Source: Alteromonadaceae bacterium UBA2620 (lineage in GTDB: Bacteria > Pseudomonadota > Gammaproteobacteria > Enterobacterales > Alteromonadaceae). From it: a DNA stretch of 41,098 bases. The notes below the pieces were generated by a model. The model saw nothing but the letters and a program-made list of their open reading frames with translations, had not been told where the DNA came from and did no database searches. Where the stretch lies: contig DDJQ01000089.1 of the NCBI GenBank assembly GCA_002339125.1, forward strand, positions 1 through 41,098, given 5' to 3'. Positions 1 through 8,002 of this stretch are shown here, one piece after another. The position numbers and the translations under genes were made by a program. The stretch's first letter is position 1, and each line of letters starts with the position of its first letter.

Positions 1-31
1 GTTCAAAGATCAACAGCCTCTAGGACATATT

Positions 32-2422
32 ATGAAAATTACTAGCACACATAAACTATCGACACTAGCACTGAGCATCAGCATGCTGTTAAGTGCTCCC
101 GTATTTGCACAAGAAAACAACGAAGATAATGCTGATCTTGAGCGCATCATGGTTACCGCAACCAAACGTTCAATGAGCATCCAAGATGTTCCTTTTTCAA
201 TTAATGCACAAACGCAAAAAGATATGGAACGCTCTGGCGCACAAAGCCTTGAAGACTTAACTCGCAACGTAGCGGGTGTGTCTATTCAAAACTTAGGCCC
301 AGGTCAAAGCCAAGTCGCTATTCGTGGCGTATCAGCCGGCCAAGTTATTCGCGACCAGCCAGGCGTTAAAGAGCAAGTAGGTGTTTACTTAGATGAAAGC
401 GTTATTTCACTTTCACTATTCACCCCAGACTTAGATTTATACGACCTTGCCCGTGTTGAAACATTGCGTGGACCGCAAGGTACGTTATTCGGTTCAGGTT
501 CGATTGGCGGAACCTTACGTTACATTACCAATCAACCCGAAATGGACATGTTTGAAGCGTCGGTTGAAGGTAACATGAACACGGTTACCGACGGCGGTAC
601 TGGCGGTCATTTAAAAGCGATGGTAAATACGCCTTTAGTTGACGACACACTTGCGTTACGTGCTGTGTTTTACCGCACCGAATATGCAGGATTTATGGAT
701 GCGTTAGGCGAAAACGGAAGTCGTAAAGAAGACGTCGATGACGGCGATCGCACAGGTGGTCGTATTGCACTCGCTTGGCAAGCCACTGATAGCTTAAAAA
801 TTACCCCGCGTGTTGTGTTCCAAAACATCGATGTAAATGGTTTTAACCGCCAAGAGGTGTATAACCTATACGCTAACCCCTACACGACAACGCGCCCAGC
901 GATTCAACTCGGCGAGCGTGAGCAGTATCTTCTGTTAGACGAAGGTTTTGAAGACGACACCCTAATTGCTGATGTCACCACAGAACTTGAGTTAAACAAC
1001 GTCGATTTAACCATGGTTTATAGCTACACCGATCGTGACATTCTAGTGAGCCGTGATGCCAGTGCCCTATCAGGCAGTGTCAGTGTTGACCTTGGCTACC
1101 CAGACGAAGCCGTATTACTTCCGTCAAACCTGCTTGACCGTACTCAAGTAGAACAAGATACATTCGAGTTACGTGCAGCTTCTAATACAGATAGCGATTT
1201 ACAGTGGGTTGTAGGTACTTTCTATTCAGACACGCAACGTGAATATAGCCAAACATTACCCACGCCGGGGTATGATGCATTCACTGACGCGGTATTAGGC
1301 GCAGGTACTTCAGCAGCGGTAGCCAACGGCTTCTCAGCAAATTCACCCTACAACGCGGTATTACCGTACGACCTAGAGCAACTGTCTGTATTCGGTGAAT
1401 TGACCTACGCAGTTACTGACAAACTTGATGTAACAGCTGGGACACGTTGGTACGATTATGAAGAGTCACGTCGTTTCACCTCTGGCGGCCTGTTCGCAAA
1501 TGGCGACGACCAAACTGATTCAACGACATCAGACGGTTTCAATTCACGTATTATCGCGAACTACAAATACAACGACGTCGTGAACATTAACGCTCAGATC
1601 TCTGAAGGTTTCCGTTTAGGTGGTGTTAACGATCCGCTTAATGAAACCTTGTGTAATGCACAAGACTTAGCGGTATTTGGAGGCTTCCAAAACTATGGCG
1701 ACGAAACACTAACCAACTATGAAGTTGGTGTAAAAGCCATCGCTAAAGGCTGGACAGCTAATGTTGCTGCGTTCTATAACGATATTAAAGATCTACAAGT
1801 AACACTTGATGCGGGTTCGTGTTCATCACGTATTTCATTCAACGTACCAGATGCACACTCTGCTGGTTTAGAATTCGAACTTACCAAACAAGCGACTGAA
1901 AATTTGTTTGTTTCATTCGCGGGTAGCTGGGTGGAATCAGAATTCGATAGCACCGTAGTCGATAGCTCTGGCGCAGTACTCGGTGGTGTTGCTGACGGTA
2001 ACCGCTTAGCATCTGTACCAGAAAAGCAATTTGCCGTTGCGACTACTTATAACTTTGCCGAGCCACTGTGGAATTCAGACGACACTTACCTTAACGCTTC
2101 ATGGCAATATGTGGGTGACCGCTACACCCAACCAAGTGACCAAGTTGCGGGAGCAGGTACATTCGTTTCTGGTCTAGCATTTGGTGGTGCAACAGGCGCA
2201 GAAGTGACTCAACTTGACTTGAACTTACCTAGCTACAATATATTAAACCTGTCTGCAGGTGTGGTATTTGGTGACTGGGAGGCATTGTTATACATTAACA
2301 ATGTTTTCGACGAAAATGCCTTGTTGTCATTTGACCGTGAACGTGGTGGTCGTGCGCGTCTTGCCTATCGCACCAACCAACCACGTACTGTTGGCGTGAC
2401 GTTCCGTATGCACTTCAACTAA
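32..2422 (+). CDS. TonB-dependent outer-membrane receptor
   Basis: A 796-residue outer-membrane receptor that would import a ligand into the periplasm using TonB energy. Residues 1-26 form a signal peptide ending in PVFAQ. A TonB-box/plug start follows (RIMVTATKR around residue 39), then plug-domain motifs such as VAIRGVSAG and VETLRGPQGTLFGSGSIGG. The remainder is a long beta-barrel with repeated TNYEVGVK-, NINAQISEGFRLGG- and YLNASWQY-type strands, ending FRMHFN. Length is normal for the family. An AGGAC sequence lies about 5-10 bases before the ATG. The upstream promoter is outside the window. The ligand cannot be read from sequence; the barrel resembles receptors annotated as iron-complex or carbohydrate transporters. 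Three hairpins follow the stop codon. Confidence 0.93.
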   Translation: MKITSTHKLSTLALSISMLLSAPVFAQENNEDNADLERIMVTATKRSMSIQDVPFSINAQTQKDMERSGAQSLEDLTRNVAGVSIQNLGPGQSQVAIRGVSAGQVIRDQPGVKEQVGVYLDESVISLSLFTPDLDLYDLARVETLRGPQGTLFGSGSIGGTLRYITNQPEMDMFEASVEGNMNTVTDGGTGGHLKAMVNTPLVDDTLALRAVFYRTEYAGFMDALGENGSRKEDVDDGDRTGGRIALAWQATDSLKITPRVVFQNIDVNGFNRQEVYNLYANPYTTTRPAIQLGEREQYLLLDEGFEDDTLIADVTTELELNNVDLTMVYSYTDRDILVSRDASALSGSVSVDLGYPDEAVLLPSNLLDRTQVEQDTFELRAASNTDSDLQWVVGTFYSDTQREYSQTLPTPGYDAFTDAVLGAGTSAAVANGFSANSPYNAVLPYDLEQLSVFGELTYAVTDKLDVTAGTRWYDYEESRRFTSGGLFANGDDQTDSTTSDGFNSRIIANYKYNDVVNINAQISEGFRLGGVNDPLNETLCNAQDLAVFGGFQNYGDETLTNYEVGVKAIAKGWTANVAAFYNDIKDLQVTLDAGSCSSRISFNVPDAHSAGLEFELTKQATENLFVSFAGSWVESEFDSTVVDSSGAVLGGVADGNRLASVPEKQFAVATTYNFAEPLWNSDDTYLNASWQYVGDRYTQPSDQVAGAGTFVSGLAFGGATGAEVTQLDLNLPSYNILNLSAGVVFGDWEALLYINNVFDENALLSFDRERGGRARLAYRTNQPRTVGVTFRMHFN

Positions 2423-2437
2423 ACCGACCATAGTTAC

Positions 2438-2487
2438 CGTGACATCTTTATGTATGTCACGTAGTTAGCTGCTTAACGCAGCTAACT
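2438..2487 (+). other. Two adjacent RNA hairpins after the receptor gene
   Basis: Two perfect stem-loops stand side by side. CGTGACAT (2438-2445) pairs with ATGTCACG (2454-2461), and AGTTAGCTGC (2463-2472) pairs with GCAGCTAACT (2478-2487) around a 5-base loop. Neither is followed by a T-run, so they are not classical terminators by themselves. They precede the real terminator at 2510 and may protect the 3' end of the transcript. Confidence 0.6.
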
Positions 2488-2509
2488 TGTGGTAATCAGT
2501 ATTCTATTT

Positions 2510-2549
2510 AAGCCCCTTGGTACAATGCGTATGAGGGGCTTATTTTTTC
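2510..2549 (+). terminator. Rho-independent terminator
   Basis: AAGCCCCT (2510-2517) pairs with AGGGGCTT (2534-2541), followed by a T-rich tail from 2543. It ends the transcript of the receptor gene. I see nothing else in the rest of the 2423-2713 gap. Confidence 0.8.
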
Positions 2550-2713
2550 TAATAATGTAAAATCAAATTAGGGAAAACCCCTGCCTTTTGTTATGCTGTT
2601 ATCCGACTTTATTTTGTATTTTTTAGTTTCTATGTAATCAACCCAACTGCTGAGTAATCACATGGTCATACTACCCAAGCATACTCAGCCTCTTTCAAGG
2701 GATTATCTTTTTC

Positions 2714-3511
2714 ATGACAGCTTATTACACACAACTAGACAAAACCGAGACTGACGGCATCGTCACCGCTCGTTTTATACCGAACGAACCCGCGCAGGGC
2801 GCTTGGAACCCTCACGAACAACACATGGCACCGGCGAGTGGCTTACTGGCACGTGAATTAGAACAATTTTCACCGCGTGACGACATGCGTATTGGGCGCA
2901 TCAGTTTCGATATTTTTGGCTTAATCACCTTCGGCGAATTTACCATTACCACGCAAGTGATACGCCCTGGCAGAACCATCGAATTGGTCGAGTCGTTGAT
3001 GCAAGCAGAGGGAAAAACCTGTATTAGCGCGCGAGCATGGCGTATGGCCATTGACGACACCAGCAGCATTCACGGTATCGAAGATGACAAGGTACTGCAT
3101 CCTGAAGATTATCCTGAATGGACGGGCATCAAAAAATGGCCTGGGGGATACATCAAGAGCATTGAAGCAAGACGTGATAATAATAGCCGTGCGGGCAAAG
3201 GCATTGTGTGGCTGAACAATCCATTAGCCATGGTAGAGGGAATGCCGACTAGTGATTTAGCGCATTTAATTGGTATGGTAGATACCGCTAATGGAATTGT
3301 GCCGCGCCAAGAGGGCAATTTTAGTTGGGCCTTCCCCAACTTAGATTTACAAGTACATATGCATCGTTTACCAGAAGGTCAGTGGCTAGGGCTTGAAACC
3401 ACCCAACAATACGGTACTGATGCCGTTGGTTTAACTAGTTCAATATTGCACGACGTTCACGGCCCGTTTGGTCGCAGTGAGCAAATTTTAACGCTGCGAA
3501 AAATGAACTAA
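2714..3511 (+). CDS. Acyl-CoA thioesterase-like protein (hotdog fold)
   Basis: A 265-residue cytosolic protein with the layout of TesB-like, double-hotdog thioesterases, which hydrolyse acyl-CoA to free acid and CoA. The N-terminal half contains a hotdog helix-and-strand pattern (ISFDIFGLITFGEFTITTQV, then RPGRTIELVESLMQAEGKT). The C-terminal half carries the matching second hotdog (FPNLDLQVHMHRLPEGQWLG, then a late GLTSSILHDVHGPFG stretch typical of this group). No signal peptide is present. The ATG has only a weak upstream ribosome site. It is monocistronic: a terminator precedes it and inverted repeats follow. The substrate is unknown, and no neighbouring gene fixes its pathway. Confidence 0.75.
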   Translation: MTAYYTQLDKTETDGIVTARFIPNEPAQGAWNPHEQHMAPASGLLARELEQFSPRDDMRIGRISFDIFGLITFGEFTITTQVIRPGRTIELVESLMQAEGKTCISARAWRMAIDDTSSIHGIEDDKVLHPEDYPEWTGIKKWPGGYIKSIEARRDNNSRAGKGIVWLNNPLAMVEGMPTSDLAHLIGMVDTANGIVPRQEGNFSWAFPNLDLQVHMHRLPEGQWLGLETTQQYGTDAVGLTSSILHDVHGPFGRSEQILTLRKMN

Positions 3512-3786
3512 CAGTTAACAAGGTGGTTAACTAAATACCATCGAAGTTCGTCCTTTAGTGCCAATAATGGTCGCTTCACACAAGCGACCTTCCACCAATT
3601 TAATCCAACTACCTTCCTTTGCCCTTTCAATTCCTACCAACGCAAAGAAAACGATTTCCCACAAAAAAACAACACCTCCACCGCAAAACACTCATTTAGC
3701 TACGAAATAACAGTAATTTACCGTAGATATAATGATAAAATTAAACATAAATTTAATACTTTTGGTTAACTAAACGTTAAATTCTA
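3512..3786. other. Intergenic region with two hairpins
   Basis: This non-coding stretch lies between the thioesterase and the second receptor. AGTTAAC (3513-3519) pairs with GTTAACT (3526-3532), and GGTCGCTT (3569-3576) pairs with AAGCGACC (3582-3589) around CACAC. Neither has a T-run; they may end the thioesterase transcript. The rest becomes very AT-rich towards the promoter at 3787. I see no convincing open reading frame. Confidence 0.5.
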
Positions 3787-3815
3787 TTTACAAGGGAAAA
3801 CGTTTGCACTAACAT
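3787..3815 (+). promoter_or_regulatory. Promoter with GalR-type operator for the receptor-oxygenase-halogenase operon
   Basis: TTTACA (3787-3792) and TAACAT (3810-3815) form -35 and -10 boxes with a 17-base spacer. The spacer holds GGGAAAACGTTTGCAC (3794-3809). This fits the E. coli GalR/GalS consensus GTGKAANCGNTTNCAC at all specified positions except the second. The 13-mer agggaaaacgttt recurs in the same place, between -35 and -10, in the GH97 promoter at 14839-14867, next to a GalR-like gene. Repressor bound here would exclude RNA polymerase. The sequence match is direct; the binding and its effect are inferred. Confidence 0.65.
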
Positions 3816-3816
3816 C

Positions 3817-3850
3817 CACACCAGCTTAAGCGTTTAAGCTTTCCGGTGTG
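3817..3850 (+). other. Hairpin at the predicted 5' end of the receptor mRNA
   Basis: CACACC (3817-3822) pairs with GGTGTG (3845-3850), and AGCTTAA (3823-3829) pairs with TTAAGCT (3834-3840), with a GCGT loop and a 4-base bulge (TTCC). It starts close to the transcription start expected from the -10 box at 3810-3815, and sits about 75 bases before the ATG. It may be a 5' stabilising stem or a regulatory leader. Confidence 0.5.
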
Positions 3851-3925
3851 TGCGTGGTTGTCATTCATTTAGCTCGGCACACTGACTTTTGCCTTTGGTG
3901 TATGACGGACATAGAGAGAACGCAC

Positions 3926-6391
3926 ATGACCACACAAACAAAACCATTTTTTTACAAAAATAAACTCACTGTTGCTATTTCTACGGCAATCATGGGTCTA
4001 AGCATAAATGCCTATGCTGCAGATGAAGAAGCCAAGCCAGACGATAACGCGTTTGAGCAAATCGTCGTTACCGGTTCAGTCGGTGGTCGTACACAGATTG
4101 AATCTGCGATTGCAGTTACCAGTATTGACGATGAGGTTATTCAAAACTTCAAGCCTAACTCAGAAGTTGAATTGTTCCGTTTAATTCCGGGTATTCAAGC
4201 TAACGGCGGTAACGGCCCTGGTGGTAACGCTAACATTGCAGTACGTGGTTTACCTGTCGCAACGGGGGGTTCTCCTTTCGTACAAATTCAAGAAGATGGC
4301 TTACCAACTGTACTTTTTGGTGACATGCAGTTTGGTAACAACGACTACTGGACACGTTTTGATGCGTCTACTGCACGCGTTGAATCTGTGCGTGGTGGTA
4401 CGGCAACGACTTTCGCCTCACAAGCGCCTGGTGCAATTATCAACTACATTTCACACACGGGTGAAGTAGAAGGCGGTTACGTGGGTCTTTCAACCGGTAT
4501 TGGTTATGATGAAAAGCGTGTAGACTTCCGCTACGGCGGTTCGGCGTCGGATTCTGTGCTGTATCACGTTGGTGGTTACATGAAGACGGGCCGAGGTCCA
4601 CTAGACGATGGTTTCAATACGTCTGAAAGCATGCAAGTAAAAGCAAACATCACCAAGTACCTAGAAGATGACGAAAGTTATGTGCGTTTCTATTTGAAAG
4701 TTGCTGATACGCAAGAGCCGTTTTATACCGGTTCACTTGCTTACGCGAACATTTCAGGCAACAAAATTTCTAACGTACGCCCATACCCTGGTATGGATGG
4801 CCGTTCAGCGTCTAACTTCTCAACGCTAAACCAAAGCTTCCTTATTGTTAACAATGAAGGTGGCGTTGAGCGCGTTAACATGAGCGGTATTACTACCGAG
4901 GCATTAGCCTTAGGTAACGAAGTGCATTACGTTTTGGAACACGACATTGTTGTTGATAACAAAATGCGTTGGACCGACATGAGCGGTGGTTTCACCGAAC
5001 CCTTCCACGGTCCAGGTGTAACTGCAAACGTAATTGGTTCAACAGTAAATGGTGCAGTGGTTGATCAAATTCGCTACGCCAACGGTCCAATGGCAGGCGA
5101 GTTGTACGAACAGCCATACATCGACACCAATACTAACGTATTCACTAATATTAGCGATGTAGGCAGCTTTGTTAACGACCTCACTATTTCAAAAGAATTC
5201 AACCTTGATGGCTCAATTCTTAATGCACGTGTTGGTTATTTCTACATGAACCAAAAAATTGCGATGGACTGGCATACTAACCGTAACTTCCGTGAAGCAG
5301 GTAGTTCAAACCCAGCACAGTTAGACTTGTTTGACGCTGCAGGTAACCAGCTTACTGCCAATGGCCTAGCAGGCTTTAACGACAACTGGGGTGATTGCTG
5401 TGCGCGTGATTATGATCTTGAGTACACTAACACTGCGCCTTATGTAGCATTAGAACTAGAATTAGACGAGTTCATTTTAGACGGTAGCGTTCGTCGCGAC
5501 ACAGTTGACGCTTCTGGTTACACTGTGCAGTCTAGCGGTAACGCGTTCGATACAATTATCGATGGCGTGGCTATTCCAACGCTTTTACCTGATGGCAAAG
5601 AAGAGTACCCAGACTACTCTGAAAGCTACACGTCTTACACCTTTGGTGGTTTGTACAAGTTCAACGAAGACACCAGTTTCTTTGCTCGTGCATCGAAAGG
5701 TAATCGCTTTAACTCTGACCGCCAAACGGTTAGCGGTAAGATAAACCCTGATGGTTCACTGACTCAAGCGGGTCGTGTGGCAGCAGTTGATGAAGTTAAC
5801 CAATATGAAGTTGGGGTTAAGAATCGTGGCGAAATGGGTGAAGCTGATTACACCGTAGAGTTCACATTACTTAAAGGCGATTTCACGCAAAGCAACTATG
5901 AACCAACTTCTACACCAGCGTGTCCAAATGGTGGCTGTATCCTAGATAACGAATACCGTACTACTGGTTTCGAATTCTACGGCACAATGCGTTGGAGCGC
6001 GTTATCTGTAATCGCTAACGCGACCTATACAGACGCTGAACAGAAGCCAAATGGCGGAACGTGGGGGCCAGCTAACGATATCCCTGAATTGACTTACGCA
6101 ATTACTTCTCAATATGAATTCTCGCAAGAAATTTCGGTTGGTTTGAATATGTCTGGTCAATACGGTAACCGCAATGGTGCTGGTGTTGAAACCGAAAACA
6201 AACCTATTTTCGGTGGTAATATTGCGTACCGTCCGACCAATAACCTAGAGTTTGCAATTATTGGTCAGAACTTAACAGATGAGTTTGCTCTACGCGGTTT
6301 GAGTGGTGTAGTTGATGCTTCTAACAACGTCATCTCTGCCCAGCCGGTACTAGGTCGTAACTTGAGTGCCTCGGTTAAACTACTATTCTAA
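3926..6391 (+). CDS. TonB-dependent receptor of a halogenase-linked sugar locus
   Basis: An 821-residue outer-membrane receptor. The open frame extends upstream, but the ATG at 3926 is preferred: it has AGAGAGAA just upstream and starts a normal signal peptide (residues 1-32, ending INAYA). The TonB-box/plug region follows (QIVVTGSVGG near residue 49), with plug motifs NANIAVRGLPVATGG and VRGGTATTFASQAPGAI. A barrel runs from about residue 180 to the end, closing in ASVKLLF with the usual terminal phenylalanine. It is the first gene of an operon with a TPR/2OG oxygenase and a halogenase-family gene. The promoter carries a GalR-like operator shared with the GH97-galT-galK operon, so a galactose-containing oligosaccharide is a reasonable guess for the ligand (inference). 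Confidence 0.93.
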   Translation: MTTQTKPFFYKNKLTVAISTAIMGLSINAYAADEEAKPDDNAFEQIVVTGSVGGRTQIESAIAVTSIDDEVIQNFKPNSEVELFRLIPGIQANGGNGPGGNANIAVRGLPVATGGSPFVQIQEDGLPTVLFGDMQFGNNDYWTRFDASTARVESVRGGTATTFASQAPGAIINYISHTGEVEGGYVGLSTGIGYDEKRVDFRYGGSASDSVLYHVGGYMKTGRGPLDDGFNTSESMQVKANITKYLEDDESYVRFYLKVADTQEPFYTGSLAYANISGNKISNVRPYPGMDGRSASNFSTLNQSFLIVNNEGGVERVNMSGITTEALALGNEVHYVLEHDIVVDNKMRWTDMSGGFTEPFHGPGVTANVIGSTVNGAVVDQIRYANGPMAGELYEQPYIDTNTNVFTNISDVGSFVNDLTISKEFNLDGSILNARVGYFYMNQKIAMDWHTNRNFREAGSSNPAQLDLFDAAGNQLTANGLAGFNDNWGDCCARDYDLEYTNTAPYVALELELDEFILDGSVRRDTVDASGYTVQSSGNAFDTIIDGVAIPTLLPDGKEEYPDYSESYTSYTFGGLYKFNEDTSFFARASKGNRFNSDRQTVSGKINPDGSLTQAGRVAAVDEVNQYEVGVKNRGEMGEADYTVEFTLLKGDFTQSNYEPTSTPACPNGGCILDNEYRTTGFEFYGTMRWSALSVIANATYTDAEQKPNGGTWGPANDIPELTYAITSQYEFSQEISVGLNMSGQYGNRNGAGVETENKPIFGGNIAYRPTNNLEFAIIGQNLTDEFALRGLSGVVDASNNVISAQPVLGRNLSASVKLLF

Positions 6392-6419
6392 TGAGTAGTC
6401 GTTAACTTATGTGTGTTTT

Positions 6420-6449
6420 GCGGATGGTGTTAATGCCATCCGCTTTTTT
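6420..6449 (+). terminator. Terminator or attenuator after the receptor gene
   Basis: GCGGATGG (6420-6427) pairs with CCATCCGC (6436-6443), followed by six T. It lies only 18 bases before the next start codon, so it probably makes expression of the downstream oxygenase and halogenase lower than that of the receptor rather than separating them completely. Confidence 0.8.
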
Positions 6450-6466
6450 CGTTTGTGGGAGACGCT

Positions 6467-7939
6467 GTGATTACACATGCCAATACCCTGATTGCTAATG
6501 GCGATATTGAACAAGCCATTACTTTTTTAGATAGCCACTTCGCGAGTAATGAGCTTGATCATGAAGCCTGCTTATTACTGGGGAAGTTGTTATTCGAACA
6601 ACAGCAAGTACCTGAATCGGTAACTGTGTTCAAAGCCGTAAGTGCAACATTACCCGACCGAGTTGATGTACTGTTCGCACTAGCACAAAGTCAATTTTTA
6701 GCCGGTTACCACGCCAGCCAAACCTTCCAAAATATAATTTCGTTAGCGCCAGAACATCGCCAAGCTTGGCATGGCTATGCCTTAGCAGTGGCGAGCGAGG
6801 GTAACAGTGAGCAGGCTGAAAAATTTTTATGTAGCCAGCTAAATACTTATTCCGATTGGGCTGATGGCCATAAGTTGCTCTCGACATTGCGTTACTTACG
6901 CGGCGATCACGATAGCTTTTTAGTGACTTACCAAGATGCCATTAAGCAACACCCTGGACACATCGCGTTAAATCAGAATTATTTCAACCTACTGTTACAA
7001 AACAAACAATGGGATGATGCGCGTAGTTTTATTGACCAATTAGAACGAGATAATACGTTTCCCGAATTTAGTGCTATTGCTAAAGTCATTATTGCCACTG
7101 AAACTGAGCAAACCAAAAGTATAAGCACGTTAATTCAAGCAACCCAGAATATTGACGATACAGCGTTAGACCTGGCCCTAGTGCGCTACCATATTAAAAA
7201 CGGTGATTTACACCAAGCTGAGTCAATCGCAATGCAACGCGTGGCTAAGTCGTCAGCACTGGTGTTCATTCCGTATTTGTCGTTAATTTGGCGCGTGACC
7301 AAGAGCCCTTATTACACTTGGTTGGAACACAATGACGGACTCATTAAATCACTACCCGTAGGGCTTAGTAGCAACGAGATTGATGAATTAAAACAAGAGC
7401 TCAATAAATTACACACTTCTAAGTCGCCCTTTATTGAGCAGTCGGTGCGTGGTGGTACGCAAACTGATCAACATTTGTTCCTACGTCATGAACCTATTTT
7501 TCGCACCCTGCGCGATAAACTTAAACGGGTAGTCAAAGATTATGTATCGACACTACCAGCGGGCGATGCAACACATCCGCTGTTAGGCAAACCTCGCGCC
7601 GCAACATTGCAGGAGCAGGTTAAATTTTCAGGTAGTTGGTCAGTCAAACTGGGCGCGCAAGGACATAACGTGAGTCATACTCACCCTAAAGGCTGGATAA
7701 GTTCGGCATTACATTTACAGCTACCTGATTTCGACAACGAACAGCAATCCGATGCAGGCTATATCCAATTCGGCACGCCGCCGCCAGAGTTGAAGCTAAA
7801 CCTTAAACCAACATTACAGTTAAAACCCAAAGTGGGTAATGTTGTGCTGTTCCCTTCCACCGCATGGCACTCTACTGTTCCGTTTGATGATGGCGAAAGG
7901 TTAGTCGTGGCATTTGATGTACAAGCGCCAAGGGTTTAA
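6467..7939 (+). CDS. TPR protein with C-terminal 2OG-Fe(II) oxygenase domain
   Basis: About 490 residues. Residues 1-300 are helical TPR-like repeats (for example ACLLLGKLLFEQQQVPESV). The C-terminal 150 residues match the putative 2OG-Fe(II) oxygenase family (TIGR02466-like): VSHTHPKGWISSALHLQLP near residue 403 supplies the first iron ligand region, and LFPSTAWHSTVPF with a following Arg (near 461-480) supplies the distal His and the 2-oxoglutarate-binding Arg. I chose the GTG at 6467 because GGGAG sits five bases upstream; an in-frame GTG at 6455 is an alternative. There is no signal peptide, so it should be cytosolic. Such genes often accompany TonB receptors and tryptophan halogenases in marine and plant-associated Proteobacteria. 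The hydroxylated substrate is unknown. Confidence 0.8.
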   Translation: MITHANTLIANGDIEQAITFLDSHFASNELDHEACLLLGKLLFEQQQVPESVTVFKAVSATLPDRVDVLFALAQSQFLAGYHASQTFQNIISLAPEHRQAWHGYALAVASEGNSEQAEKFLCSQLNTYSDWADGHKLLSTLRYLRGDHDSFLVTYQDAIKQHPGHIALNQNYFNLLLQNKQWDDARSFIDQLERDNTFPEFSAIAKVIIATETEQTKSISTLIQATQNIDDTALDLALVRYHIKNGDLHQAESIAMQRVAKSSALVFIPYLSLIWRVTKSPYYTWLEHNDGLIKSLPVGLSSNEIDELKQELNKLHTSKSPFIEQSVRGGTQTDQHLFLRHEPIFRTLRDKLKRVVKDYVSTLPAGDATHPLLGKPRAATLQEQVKFSGSWSVKLGAQGHNVSHTHPKGWISSALHLQLPDFDNEQQSDAGYIQFGTPPPELKLNLKPTLQLKPKVGNVVLFPSTAWHSTVPFDDGERLVVAFDVQAPRV

Positions 7940-8002
7940 CAGTGGCAATAATATAAAAGCGTCAAAATGACGGAAGCAATGTGAATTTTAAAGCGAGCTA
8001 AT

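Noticed and set aside
3762..3790. Alternative promoter TTGGTT-17-TATTTA
   Set aside because: TTTACA-17-TAACAT at 3787-3815 is better and has the same layout, with the same operator, as the GH97 promoter.
3848..3925. N-terminal extension of the second receptor (start at 3848)
   Set aside because: It would put 26 residues before a normal signal peptide and overlap the leader hairpin; the ATG at 3926 has a ribosome site.
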